Assembly: GCF_003667575.1 (NCBI RefSeq) | Contig: NZ_RCUY01000001.1 | Span: 248,001 to 312,000 of the forward strand | From: Mycetocola lacteus | GTDB lineage: Bacteria > Actinomycetota > Actinomycetes > Actinomycetales > Microbacteriaceae | Length of the DNA stretch: 64,000 nucleotides | Direction of reading: 5' to 3' | Shown here: one piece after another, positions 1-8,573 of the stretch | Layout: every line of letters starts with the position of its first letter | Position numbering within the stretch: position 1 is the stretch's first letter | Notes under the pieces: model-generated | Told to the model about the DNA's origin: nothing | Databases searched by the model: none | What the model saw: only the letters and a program-made list of their open reading frames with translations | Program-made: the position numbers and the translations under genes

Positions 1-648
1 GCTTGGGCCGAAATGGTCGCCGGTAACGAACGCTTTGTGAGCGGTGAGCCGCTGCACCCCCGACAGGATGTGGAGCGCCGTCACCAGCTGGCAAGTGTGC
101 AGACCCCCGATGCCGCACTGTTTGGCTGCTCGGACTCGCGTCTGTCCGCCGAGATTATTTTTGATAAGGGTCTGGGCGACCTGTTTGTGGTGCGTAACGC
201 CGGGCAGGTCATCTCCGATTCGGTGCTGGGATCGCTGGAATACGCGGTGGGTGTGCTGAAGGTTCCGCTGATCGTGGTTCTCGGACACGACGCCTGTGGT
301 GCGGTCCAGGCGGCGATTTCCTCCTGTGCCCCCGACGCCGAAACGCTGCCGCCGAACATTGCCGGTCTGATCCGCCAGATTGTGCCCTCGGTGGTCAAGG
401 TCGCGGGAGTATCGGGAACCGAGATCTCTCACGCGGACCCGGCCGAGGTGGGAAAGAGTCATCTGCGCAGCACGGTGGCCGAGCTCTTGACTCGTTCTGA
501 GATGATTAATCGTGCGGTCGCCGAGGGAACCCTCGCGGTCGTCGGTGCCAACTACCGTCTGACGGAGGGCACAGCGGTTCCCGATGTGACATTGGGTAAC
601 CTGGATCCCACGGGTGCCACAAGCACCAAAACCCCGAACGCAGAGTAG
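1..648 (+). CDS. beta-class carbonic anhydrase (5' end outside window)
   Basis: Zinc enzyme interconverting CO2 and bicarbonate in the cytoplasm. The frame is open to base 1, and the residues before the first in-window Met (AWAE) fit this family, so the true start lies upstream. Zinc-site motifs are visible: CSDSR near codons 43-47 of the window frame (Cys ligand and Asp-Arg dyad) and GHDACGA near codons 95-101 (His and Cys ligands). The core is complete and the C-terminal tail is short and polar. It precedes fumC by 29 bases on the same strand, so the two are probably co-transcribed, linking bicarbonate supply with central carbon metabolism. Confidence 0.93.
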   Translation, partial: AWAEMVAGNERFVSGEPLHPRQDVERRHQLASVQTPDAALFGCSDSRLSAEIIFDKGLGDLFVVRNAGQVISDSVLGSLEYAVGVLKVPLIVVLGHDACGAVQAAISSCAPDAETLPPNIAGLIRQIVPSVVKVAGVSGTEISHADPAEVGKSHLRSTVAELLTRSEMINRAVAEGTLAVVGANYRLTEGTAVPDVTLGNLDPTGATSTKTPNAE

Positions 649-677
649 CGTTCACACCTCGAGGAGAGCAGAACACC

Positions 678-2081
678 GTGTCTGAAAACGCATCCGCCGA
701 ATACCGCATCGAGCACGACACCATGGGTGAGGTTCGTGTGCCGATCTCCGCCCTGTATGGGGCGCAGACTCAGCGCGCGGTAGAGAACTTCCCGATTTCG
801 GGCTCGCGTTTGGAAGCCGCCCAGGTGGTGGCCCTCGCCCGAATCAAGAAGGCTGCCGCCTCCGCGAATGCGTCGCTGGGTGTGCTGGATGGCAAGATTG
901 CCGCGGCAATCGAGGACGCTGCCGATCAGATTATCGCCGGCCAGCACGCCGACCAGTTCCCGATCGATGTATACCAGACCGGCTCGGGAACCTCCTCGAA
1001 CATGAACATGAACGAGGTGCTGGCGACCCTGGCTACTCGCTCGCTGGGCTCCGCCGTTCACCCGAACGACCACGTGAACTGCTCGCAGTCCTCCAACGAT
1101 GTCTTCCCGACCTCGGTGCACGTGGCCGTGACCGGTGCCCTGATCGAGCAGCTGGTGCCGGCCCTCGAGCACCTGGCCGTGTCGCTGGAGAAGAAGGCCG
1201 AGCTGTGGAAGGACGCGGTCAAGCCCGGTCGCACCCACCTCATGGACGCCACCCCGGTCACCCTGGGTCAGGAGTTTGGTGGGTACGCCCGTCAGATCCG
1301 CCTGGGAATCGAGCGGGTTCAGTCGGCTCTGCCGCGCGTGGCCGAGGTGCCCCTCGGTGGCACCGCGGTCGGCACCGGCATCAACACCCCGCTGGGCTTC
1401 CCGCAGGAGGTTATCCGTCGCCTCGCCGCCGACTCGGGTCTGCCGATCACCGAGGCCCTGGATCACTTCGAGGCCCAGGCCAACCGCGACGGTCTGGTGG
1501 ATGCCTCGGGTGCGCTGCGCACCATCGCCGTGAGCCTCACCAAGATCTGTAACGACCTGCGCTGGATGGGTTCGGGCCCGAACACCGGCCTGGGCGAGCT
1601 GCACATCCCCGACCTACAGCCCGGCTCCTCGATCATGCCGGGTAAGGTCAACCCGGTGATCCCCGAGGCCGTGCTGATGGTGTGCTCGCGCGTCATCGGT
1701 AACGATGCCTCGATCGCGATCAGCGGCGCGTCCGGCAGCTTCGAGCTGAACGTTCAGATTCCGATCATGGGTACCGCCCTTCTGGAGTCGATTCGACTGC
1801 TGTCCAACGCCTCGACGGTGCTGGCCGATAAGGCCGTGGATGGTCTCCAGGCCAACGTGGAGCGCGCCGCAGCCCTGGCGGGTATGTCGCCCTCGATCGT
1901 GACGCCGCTGAACAAGATCATCGGTTACGAGGCCGCCGCCAAGATCGCGAAGCACGCGGTCGCCGCGGGCATCACCGTCCGTGAAGCCGTTGTGGCCCTC
2001 GGGTTCGTGGAGCGCGGAGAGGTCACCGAGGAGCAGCTGGATGCCGCCCTCGACCTGCTCTCAATGACCCACGCCGGCTAA
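678..2081 (+). CDS. fumC: class II fumarate hydratase
   Basis: Reversible hydration of fumarate to L-malate in the TCA cycle; oxygen-stable homotetramer. The protein has 467 residues, the usual class II length. The lyase signature [11 protein letters not shown] is near residues 316-326, and the substrate-site segments [12 protein letters not shown] and SSNDVFPTS are intact. The start is GTG at 678, preceded by GAGGAGAG at 661-668. A strong hairpin terminator follows directly. In Mycobacterium a fum gene also lies near the uppS/greA block (from memory). Confidence 0.97.
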   Translation: MSENASAEYRIEHDTMGEVRVPISALYGAQTQRAVENFPISGSRLEAAQVVALARIKKAAASANASLGVLDGKIAAAIEDAADQIIAGQHADQFPIDVYQTGSGTSSNMNMNEVLATLATRSLGSAVHPNDHVNCSQSSNDVFPTSVHVAVTGALIEQLVPALEHLAVSLEKKAELWKDAVKPGRTHLMDATPVTLGQEFGGYARQIRLGIERVQSALPRVAEVPLGGTAVGTGINTPLGFPQEVIRRLAADSGLPITEALDHFEAQANRDGLVDASGALRTIAVSLTKICNDLRWMGSGPNTGLGELHIPDLQPGSSIMPGKVNPVIPEAVLMVCSRVIGNDASIAISGASGSFELNVQIPIMGTALLESIRLLSNASTVLADKAVDGLQANVERAAALAGMSPSIVTPLNKIIGYEAAAKIAKHAVAAGITVREAVVALGFVERGEVTEEQLDAALDLLSMTHAG

Positions 2082-2102
2082 CCTCTCGCAGTAGCAGCCA
2101 CT

Positions 2103-2147
2103 GCCGCCTCGGGCGGGCACCGTGTGCCCACCCGAGGCGGCTTTTAT
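2103..2147 (+). terminator. rho-independent terminator after fumC
   Basis: GCCGCCTCGGG pairs with CCCGAGGCGGC, with an additional inner GGGCAC/GTGCCC stem, followed by TTTTATT. Confidence 0.9.
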
Positions 2148-2173
2148 TGTGCGCCGGCCTCCCGCGCGCTGGC

Positions 2174-2977
2174 CTACATCGGAAGCCCCGTAACAACCAG
2201 GATCAGCAGGGTGCCCCATAGCCCGCCCAGTAACACCGGACCGAGCGGAATCGTGCGGGTGAGAATCCCGCCGGAAGGTGTGTCCGGGTGCTCGGGAGCG
2301 ATCGGGGGTGATGCCCCTCGCCTCCTTCGAATCCGTTTCAGTGCGTGGTGGCAGGAGGTGACGATCGTGGCGAGGCCGCACAGCAGCGCAAACAGGCTCA
2401 GTGCGCCCACGGGGTCGGCGGTCAGGGCCAGCAGGGCCAGACACACCGCCGCGAGCTTGCCATCGCCTCCTCCCCAAAACCCGACGGCAGCCAGAGTGAG
2501 CGAAACGATCGCGAGAATGAGAGCGGGGATCAACTTTGCGAAGGCCTCCACCGGGCCGTCTCGCGCCGAGGCTGCGACAACACCCACGGGCCCCACGACG
2601 TTGGGCTCACGGCCGACGGACCCAACGATGCTGGGTCCAAGATCATTGGGCCCAAGACCGCCGGAAGCCACGGAGACGGCGTCGAAAATCACTCCCCCGA
2701 CCAGCAGGAGTGCTGCCGGCACAATCAGCCGGTTGGGGAGCCTGCGCTCGCGCATATCGAGCCGGATCAGTCCGGGGGTAGTCAGCAGCAGCCAGAGTAG
2801 ACAGGGCCACAGCATGACGGGAATCGGACCGGAGCCTGCGGTAACGAGGCTGGCCGCGGGCACGATGGGTTCGGCGATGGTCAGGGGAAAGGGCACGTCA
2901 AAGGGGCCCGGATGCGGTGGCACAAAGGGGACCGGGAAGTGGGCACTGGCGAGGCGTGGGGTCGATGTGGTGAGCAT
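2174..2977 (-). CDS. A24 prepilin peptidase-like membrane protease
   Basis: Putative inner-membrane aspartyl protease that would cleave type IV prepilin-like leaders. Both catalytic Asp motifs are visible: D-M-R-E-R-R-L-P-N near residues 74-82 and GGGDGKL near residues 168-174. Several hydrophobic helices surround them. The N-terminal cysteine-containing methylase domain of classic PilD is absent, as is common in actinobacterial Flp/Tad versions. Residues 105-140 form a poorly conserved Gly/Pro-rich insertion. No pilin or secretion ATPase gene is in the window, so the substrate is unknown. A hexamer TAGCGT sits six bases before the ATG and there is no clear ribosome-binding site, suggesting a leaderless mRNA. 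Confidence 0.75.
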   Translation of the reverse strand: MLTTSTPRLASAHFPVPFVPPHPGPFDVPFPLTIAEPIVPAASLVTAGSGPIPVMLWPCLLWLLLTTPGLIRLDMRERRLPNRLIVPAALLLVGGVIFDAVSVASGGLGPNDLGPSIVGSVGREPNVVGPVGVVAASARDGPVEAFAKLIPALILAIVSLTLAAVGFWGGGDGKLAAVCLALLALTADPVGALSLFALLCGLATIVTSCHHALKRIRRRRGASPPIAPEHPDTPSGGILTRTIPLGPVLLGGLWGTLLILVVTGLPM

Positions 2978-3075
2978 GACCCCACGCTATGCTCGGGCGG
3001 ACAGCTCAAGGCTCGCGGGGTGGAAACGGTGGATAACCGGATCAGAGCGGAAGGTTGTGGAGGAAGGGTTTTGTT

Positions 3076-3747
3076 CTAGGCGCGGAAGTCCGCGGTGATT
3101 TCCGCCGACACCACAAACGGGCGCGGAGTCAGATCAAACCCGTTGTCGCCGCCGGCCATATCGGCCGAGGCCATCGCAAAGGAGCGGCCCTTGGGACGGA
3201 AGCCTCCGTCGGAGGCACCACCAGCAGGACGCAGCCCCGATTCGTACAGGGACTCGAGGACGGGCGTTCCCGCGCCGGCCGCACGCGCATAGACGGCCGC
3301 GCGAGCGATTGCGTCGGCCACCGCGGCCGCACGCACCTCGGCGATCCGGTCCGCGCGATCCGCCTCGGCAATGTCCCAGTCCACCCCGCTCACCCGCACC
3401 AGGGGTTCGGCGGCCAGCCGGGTAACCCAGTCTGTCAGCGCGGCGAAATCTTGAAAGCGCAGGGTGAGACCCGCGCTGGCCTTTTGAATATCCGCACCAC
3501 GCTGCCCATCGGGTCCCCAGAACGGGCTGGTTCCCACCGCCACCGACTGTGCGTGCCACCGGGTCGTCGCGCCCTGGTCGGCCAGCTGCTGTGCGGCCAC
3601 CGTGAGCTCGGCATGGAGCCGGGATGCGCGCGCCACGACATCCGTGCGCTCGGCCCCCTCAACCTCGATGGTGGCGCTGACCTCGGCACGCGAGGGCGGG
3701 TATTCCCGCTGTGCGAAACCGCCCACAACCACGCTGATTCCCGACAT
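3076..3747 (-). CDS. SIMPL (DUF541) domain protein
   Basis: Member of the SIMPL/DUF541 family, of loosely defined function (stress or membrane-associated). The 223-residue protein starts with a beta segment (GISVVVGGF) and carries the family's alternating strands and helices (e.g. AVADAIARAAVYARAAG). The start is ATG at 3747, preceded by GGGAGGAGAC five bases away; an upstream TTG is part of that ribosome-binding site and was rejected. No signal peptide is seen, so it is probably cytoplasmic. Stand-alone gene. Confidence 0.75.
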   Translation of the reverse strand: MSGISVVVGGFAQREYPPSRAEVSATIEVEGAERTDVVARASRLHAELTVAAQQLADQGATTRWHAQSVAVGTSPFWGPDGQRGADIQKASAGLTLRFQDFAALTDWVTRLAAEPLVRVSGVDWDIAEADRADRIAEVRAAAVADAIARAAVYARAAGAGTPVLESLYESGLRPAGGASDGGFRPKGRSFAMASADMAGGDNGFDLTPRPFVVSAEITADFRA

Positions 3748-3837
3748 TCTGTCTCCTCCCAAGCGTTTGCGGCAACCGTTATGCCGTGCTCGGAGACTAC
3801 TATGCCGGAGGCGAATAACGCCAGGTACTCCCGGACG

Positions 3838-4626
3838 TTATCCGCCGTATCGGCGCTGGCGGCGTGAGAAGTCTCGGACGGCACGGAGGAAGTCGACCTC
3901 GCGCAGGTCCGGGCCCAGCGCCTCCACAAAATAGAATTCGCTGTGTGCACTCTGCCACAGCATGAAGTCGCTGAGCCGCTGCTCCCCCGAGGTGCGAATC
4001 ACCAGGTCGGGATCCGGCTGACCGCCGGTGTAGAGGTGGGCACCGATCAGGTCGGGGGTGAGGAGCTCGGCAAGACCGCTGATGGTTCCGCCGTTGCTGC
4101 CCTCATAGTCCCGCACAATGGTGCGCATGGCCTCGACGATCTCGGAGCGTCCCCCGTAGCCCACCGCGAGGTTGATGTGCAGCCCGGAGCGGTCCTTGGT
4201 TGCCTCTTCGGCATCGTGCAGGGCCGTGCGCAGCGATTCGGGGAGACCGGCGGTCGCACCAACGTGCTGAACGCGCCAGTCTCGATAGCCGGCGAGGTCG
4301 CGGGCAAGGTCGGCAATGATCACGATCAGATCGCGCAGTTCCTCCGAGGAACGCTGGGTGAGGTTATCCGCCGAGAGCAGATACAGGGTGACGGTGCGGA
4401 TTCCCAGATCGTCGCACCACTCGAGAAATTCCTGCATCTTGGCGGCACCCGCGCGGTGTCCGTGCGCCACGGTCTCGAGCCCGAGCTGCTTCGCCCAGCG
4501 TCGGTTTCCATCAATAATCATGGCCACGTGGTGCGGAAGCGTCTCGGGAGCCAGGTTTCGACGCAGCATCTTTTGATAGAGCGCGTAGAGGAGGCCACGT
4601 CCGGGTCGAGGTTCGCTATTCGTCAC
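3838..4626 (-). CDS. uppS: Z-type isoprenyl diphosphate synthase (uppS family)
   Basis: Cis-prenyltransferase condensing isopentenyl diphosphate onto an allylic primer to give undecaprenyl/decaprenyl or short Z-prenyl diphosphates, the lipid carriers for cell wall synthesis. Diagnostic motifs are HVAMIIDGNRRWA near residues 34-46, the central helix HGHRAGAAKM, and IRTSGEQRLSDFMLWQ near residues 212-227. The start is set at GTG 4626 because TACCGT lies exactly six bases upstream (leaderless); an ATG at 4644 would add six residues. It is divergent from trhA, the same pairing as Rv1086/Rv1085c in M. tuberculosis, where the enzyme is a short-chain Z-farnesyl diphosphate synthase. Chain length cannot be read from the sequence. 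Confidence 0.93.
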   Translation of the reverse strand: MTNSEPRPGRGLLYALYQKMLRRNLAPETLPHHVAMIIDGNRRWAKQLGLETVAHGHRAGAAKMQEFLEWCDDLGIRTVTLYLLSADNLTQRSSEELRDLIVIIADLARDLAGYRDWRVQHVGATAGLPESLRTALHDAEEATKDRSGLHINLAVGYGGRSEIVEAMRTIVRDYEGSNGGTISGLAELLTPDLIGAHLYTGGQPDPDLVIRTSGEQRLSDFMLWQSAHSEFYFVEALGPDLREVDFLRAVRDFSRRQRRYGG

Positions 4627-4673
4627 AGACCTACGGTAGTCCACATTTCCGTTCAGACGTATATTGGCTGGCG

Positions 4674-4685
4674 TAGTCTGGGAGT
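4674..4685 (+). promoter_or_regulatory. putative -10 element for leaderless trhA
   Basis: TAGTCT at 4674-4679 followed by exactly six bases and then the ATG at 4686. The overlapping GGGAG could alternatively act as a close ribosome-binding site. Confidence 0.45.
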
Positions 4686-5444
4686 ATGCCAGCAGATCGT
4701 GACCTTTCAGCGTCCGCCAACTCCTCGGAGAGCGGGGGCGTGTCCGGGGATGATGAACGCCACGGTCTTCCTCTGATCGAGGCGGCGGATGTGCTTCCCG
4801 AGGAGGTCAAGCCCACCTGGCGTGGATGGATTCACGCGGGCACCTTCCCGGTGACCATCGCCGCGGGTATCGTGCTCATCGTGCTGGCCGACGGACCGGT
4901 AGCGAAGTGGGCGTCGGCGGTGTTCATGCTCACCTCGATGCTGCTGTTTGGCAACTCGGCGCTGTACCACCGCATCAACTGGAAGCCGCGCACGAAGATG
5001 ATCTTCAAGCGCATCGACCACGCCAACATCTTCCTTCTGATCGCCGGCACCTACACCCCCATCGCGCTGCTGGCGCTGCCGAATCCGCAGGGGATGATTC
5101 TGCTCATCTCGGTGTGGTCGGCCGCGCTGCTCGGGATCGCCTTCCGCGTCTTCTGGATCGGTGCCCCGCGCTGGCTCTACGTCTTCCTCTACCTGGCTTT
5201 GGGCTGGGCGGCGGTGATGTATCTGGGTGACATCATCCAGGCAAACCTCGCCAGCATGGTGCTGGTGGTCGTGGGGGGCCTGCTCTACTCGGTGGGAGCG
5301 GTGGCGTATGCACTCAAACGCCCTAACCCGTTCCCCGGACACTTCGGTTTCCACGAAATCTTCCACGTGTGCACGGTGCTGGCCTTCCTCTGCCACTGGA
5401 CCGGAATCCTGCTCCTCGCCCTGCACCCGATTAGCGGGGCGTAG
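4686..5444 (+). CDS. trhA: hemolysin III / TrhA family membrane protein
   Basis: Seven-helix integral membrane protein of the PAQR/hemolysin III superfamily, implicated in membrane energetics or lipid homeostasis rather than lysis. The 252-residue protein has a polar N-terminal tail of about 45 residues, then the metal-site motifs: LYHRINW near residues 96-102, RIDHANIF, and HFGFHEIFHVCTV near the C-terminus supplying His ligands. It is divergent from uppS with only 59 bases between starts. Confidence 0.92.
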   Translation: MPADRDLSASANSSESGGVSGDDERHGLPLIEAADVLPEEVKPTWRGWIHAGTFPVTIAAGIVLIVLADGPVAKWASAVFMLTSMLLFGNSALYHRINWKPRTKMIFKRIDHANIFLLIAGTYTPIALLALPNPQGMILLISVWSAALLGIAFRVFWIGAPRWLYVFLYLALGWAAVMYLGDIIQANLASMVLVVVGGLLYSVGAVAYALKRPNPFPGHFGFHEIFHVCTVLAFLCHWTGILLLALHPISGA

Positions 5445-5467
5445 GGGGCCGGCTCACAGGTTCCGGA

Positions 5468-6742
5468 TCACGAGTCTGAGCTCACGGGCTGTTCCCCACC
5501 GGCTGAGCCACGGGGCTCCGGTTCATGTGCCGTTTCGGCCTCCCGACCGGGCAGGATGGGCAGCGCGATGATGGGCGCGAGCGCGAGCAGGGCAAACGCG
5601 CCACTGTAGCCGATCACCGTGATCAGCGCGCCCACGGCCGGACCCACCAGGGCGGTCGCCGCGAACTGGCCGGAGTTTTGGATGCCCAGGGCTCGTCCGG
5701 CCCAGCGGCTTCCGGAGATTTCGGCGACCGCGGTAAACGCCAGGCCGTTGTCGGCCACGGCGATGCAGCTGGCCAGGACATAGGTGATCGCGACCGCCCA
5801 GGGCCAGTGCACGGCACCGGCCGCCGCGGTGAGCAGCAGGGTGGCCACGCCGATCAGGGCGATCCAGCGCAGCGGCTGGAGCCGACTGCCCACCCGGTCC
5901 GAGAGCACACCCACCGCGATTCGACCGAAGGCGCCGAGCAGCTGAGCGATGGCGACCAGGGCACCGGCGGCCAGGGCGCTCCATCCCTGATCCACGATCA
6001 GCCACACCAGACCGAAGGTACTCAGGGCCGTCTGCGGAACCACCAGGAGGGCCGAGACCGCGTGGATGCGGGCCAGGGTGCCCGAACGGCGATACGGGTT
6101 GGTCTGCGCCGCGGTAGTACCCGGCGTTAGCGGATGACGGGGCGGGTCCACGATGACGATGGCGCAGGCGATTGCCGCGATCAAGACCAGCACCGCACAC
6201 AGGATGAGCGCGGGGGCGAGTGACCCACCCGCGATCAGCGCGGGAATGGCCAGCGCGGCAGCGGCGATGCCCAGCGGCTGACAGGTTTGCCGGATCCCCA
6301 TCGCGAGTCCGCGACGGTTGGCCGGGAACCAGCCGACCACGACGCGTCCGCTGGCGACGTTCACCGAGCCCGTGCCCGCCCCGGCGATGCCGAGGAGTAC
6401 CCCGAGAATCCAGAGTGATCCGGTCGAGGTGCCCGAGACGAATAGTGCACCGAGCACCGCGAGGGTTGTGAGCAGAAGCCCGGCTACCAGGACTCCGCGT
6501 TCCCCGCGACGGTCGGCGATCCAACCCCAGAGCACCAGGGTGAGGACCAGTCCAACGTTGGGTGCCGCGGCGAGCGCCCCGGCCTCGGCGAGACTCAATC
6601 CGCGCTGGGTATGCAGGAACGGGATGAAGAAGGCGGGGGCTGCGGCGACCACCGTCCCGGCCGCCTGGGCATACACTCCGACACCCAGCATGAGCCAGGG
6701 ACGAGCGGTACGAGGGGCACGGGGCGGGGAGGCAACAGTCAC
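5468..6742 (-). CDS. MFS transporter, substrate unknown
   Basis: Major facilitator, about 424 residues with 12 predicted helices. The conserved loop 2-3 motif appears as GWIADRRGERG near residues 74-84 and the second-half equivalent as GVLSDRVGSRL. The C-terminal tail is short and acidic. The GTG at 6742 directly abuts AGGAGG, too close for a normal ribosome-binding site, but TAGCGT lies six bases upstream, so a leaderless start is likely. Its position between trhA and the SigK locus gives no hint of substrate; NNP/CynX- or OFA-like carriers are possible. Confidence 0.85.
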   Translation of the reverse strand: MTVASPPRAPRTARPWLMLGVGVYAQAAGTVVAAAPAFFIPFLHTQRGLSLAEAGALAAAPNVGLVLTLVLWGWIADRRGERGVLVAGLLLTTLAVLGALFVSGTSTGSLWILGVLLGIAGAGTGSVNVASGRVVVGWFPANRRGLAMGIRQTCQPLGIAAAALAIPALIAGGSLAPALILCAVLVLIAAIACAIVIVDPPRHPLTPGTTAAQTNPYRRSGTLARIHAVSALLVVPQTALSTFGLVWLIVDQGWSALAAGALVAIAQLLGAFGRIAVGVLSDRVGSRLQPLRWIALIGVATLLLTAAAGAVHWPWAVAITYVLASCIAVADNGLAFTAVAEISGSRWAGRALGIQNSGQFAATALVGPAVGALITVIGYSGAFALLALAPIIALPILPGREAETAHEPEPRGSAGGEQPVSSDS

Positions 6743-6833
6743 CCTCCTACGCTAGACCCGTTTGCAACGACGCCCCGACACTCACGAACGCATGTGCGTG
6801 AGCGCCGGGGCATCCAGTGCGCGACCACCGGGG

Positions 6834-7772
6834 CTAGCTGGTGCTGGTACCCACCACCAGAATCGGATCGGTCGTGGGCGCCTTTGAGCCGCCCTTGGGC
6901 TCGACTGTCATGCCGACGCTGTCTCCCGGTTTGAGTGTGCCATCCAACAGGGTCCAGGTGACTCCCGAGTCTCCGGGTGTGAAGGTCCCGGCGGCGCGGG
7001 CACCCGAACCATCGATCAGCCAGAGTTCCAGGACCCGGTCCTTGCCCAGCTCGGGCAGATCGCTGGTCGCAATCGCGGCCCGGGCATGATCGGGTGACCA
7101 CACCACGGTTGCGGTGCCGCCGCCGGTAACCGGCGTCGAGGAGCGCTGCAGATCGGCCGAGGCCAGCAGCGAGGTGAGCGTGTGATCGCTGGCCTCGGGG
7201 GCGACCGTGGGGGCAAACACGCTGCGGCCGAGGCCCACACCGGCGACAACCAGCAGCACCGCGGCGAGCACACCGGTCAGCAGCCGAACCCCTCGCAACC
7301 TGGACCCGCGGGCCCGGGTCACCGGGGTGGACTCGACGGTGCGGGTCGACGGGACCACGGGGGCCACCGAATCGGCCGGCGCGGATGATGCGGACCCTGA
7401 TACTGCGGTGTCGGCCGAGGACTCAGCCGCAGCCGCAGCCGCAGCCGGCGAAGCTACCACAGAAGCCACCGTCGGGGTTCCGCTCGGCACCGCCGAACCA
7501 ACGGTTGCCTCGGTGCCCTGCGCTCCCTGCTGCGGCAGCGTCTGGATCGCATCCAGAATGCTTCCGCGCAGCGCGGCGGAGGGCACCGCGGGAGCCACCA
7601 GTGCGGCCAGCCCATCGGTCACGGAATCGAATGAGGCCACCTCGGCGGCAAAGGCCGGGTCACTATTCAGGAGTGCCTGGGCGACACGAGTTTCCTCGGC
7701 GTCCAGCGCGTCCAGCGCAAAGCCGGCCGCGAGGCTTTCGCGCTCCTCGGGGGTCATGTTTGTGGTGGTCAT
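6834..7772 (-). CDS. rskA: anti-sigma-K factor RskA
   Basis: Membrane-bound inhibitor of SigK. The N-terminal cytoplasmic RskA domain (AAGFALDALDAEE near residues 14-26) is expected to bind the sigma factor. An Ala/Ser/Pro-rich linker of roughly 80 residues follows, then one TM helix (LLTGVLAAVLLVVAGVGLG near residues 164-182) and an extracytoplasmic RskA C-terminal domain (RVLELWLIDGSGARAAGTF). Topology and domain order match M. tuberculosis RskA, which regulated proteolysis releases. The start codon overlaps the sigK stop (ATGA) with GGAGG upstream, so the two are translationally coupled. The long low-complexity linker is unusual. Confidence 0.9.
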   Translation of the reverse strand: MTTTNMTPEERESLAAGFALDALDAEETRVAQALLNSDPAFAAEVASFDSVTDGLAALVAPAVPSAALRGSILDAIQTLPQQGAQGTEATVGSAVPSGTPTVASVVASPAAAAAAAESSADTAVSGSASSAPADSVAPVVPSTRTVESTPVTRARGSRLRGVRLLTGVLAAVLLVVAGVGLGRSVFAPTVAPEASDHTLTSLLASADLQRSSTPVTGGGTATVVWSPDHARAAIATSDLPELGKDRVLELWLIDGSGARAAGTFTPGDSGVTWTLLDGTLKPGDSVGMTVEPKGGSKAPTTDPILVVGTSTS

Positions 7773-8404
7773 GCTGTCACCTCCTCGCCTAAAATCTGTC
7801 GTAATTTGATCATGCCATCGCGAATTCGTGTTTTCACGGTTCCCAGGGGGATCTTCAGCCGCTCGGCGATCTCCGTCTGGGTGAAGCCCTCGTAGTAGGC
7901 GAGCAGTACCGCCTCGCGCTGCGGCGGGCTCAGGTGCCCAAGGGCTCGTTCGACCCGCGTGTGCTCGACCCGGGTTTCCACGGTCTCGGCCACCTCGTCC
8001 ACCGGAATCGGGAGGTCGCGGATGCCGATGCGTTCATCCCGGTTGCGTCCGGCCTGGGAGGCGCGAACCCGATCGATCGCCCGGCGATGCGCCAGGGTCA
8101 TCAGCCAGCCGCTCACGCTGCCCCGTTCGGGATCAAACGTGGATGCGCGCTGCCACACCTCCAGGAACACCTCCTGCGTCACCTCCTCCGCCTGGGCGTG
8201 ATCCACGAGCACGTGCCGCACTAGGCCCAGCACCCGGGACACGAAGAGATCGTAGAGGGAGGCGAATGCTTCCCGATCTCCACCCTGCACCCGGAGCAGG
8301 AAGCCGCGCGCCCTGACCGCAATATCTGTGGAATCCGGGAGGGATTCCCGGTCTGTGGAGGAACGCAGCGACGCGGGGTCGGCGGCCGAATGTTCGAGGG
8401 ACAT
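7769..8404 (-). CDS. sigK: ECF sigma factor SigK
   Basis: Extracytoplasmic-function RNA polymerase sigma subunit, 211 residues from the chosen ATG at 8404 (GGGAGA eight bases upstream). Sigma region 2 includes SLYDLFVSRVLGLVRHVL and the -10 recognition helix EVTQEVFLEVWQRA. Region 4 ends in the helix-turn-helix EGFTQTEIAERLKIPLGTVK. An open frame extends 87 codons further upstream, but it is low-complexity and lacks a ribosome-binding site. Paired with rskA by stop/start overlap. Linkage to dipZ and a fasciclin protein recreates the M. tuberculosis SigK regulon (dipZ, mpt70, mpt83), supporting the SigK assignment over other ECF groups. Confidence 0.88.
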   Translation of the reverse strand: MSLEHSAADPASLRSSTDRESLPDSTDIAVRARGFLLRVQGGDREAFASLYDLFVSRVLGLVRHVLVDHAQAEEVTQEVFLEVWQRASTFDPERGSVSGWLMTLAHRRAIDRVRASQAGRNRDERIGIRDLPIPVDEVAETVETRVEHTRVERALGHLSPPQREAVLLAYYEGFTQTEIAERLKIPLGTVKTRIRDGMIKLRQILGEEVTA

Positions 8405-8482
8405 GTCGCTAGTCTCCCAAACATCGGCCCGTTCCGGGGAGACACGCGATCGAATCGGTGTCACATTTCCCATTCCGGGGCG

Positions 8483-8508
8483 AGACCCCGCCGCCGGGGG
8501 CGGGGTCT
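8483..8508. repeat. GC-rich hairpin between dipZ and sigK
   Basis: Perfect 10-bp stem, AGACCCCGCC with GGCGGGGTCT, and a six-base loop. It lies 66 bases after the dipZ stop and 79 bases before the sigK start. There is no U tract, so termination or RNA processing between the two genes is only possible. Confidence 0.45.
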
Positions 8509-8573
8509 GCGCGGGAACGGTATCGCTCGAATGTGGCTCCGAGCCGAGCGTCCGAAAGGGCGGGGAGTTCGGG

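Noticed and set aside
552-1604. Long open frame antisense to fumC
   Set aside because: Shadow of the codon bias of fumC; low-complexity His/Gly/Arg-rich translation with no family motifs.
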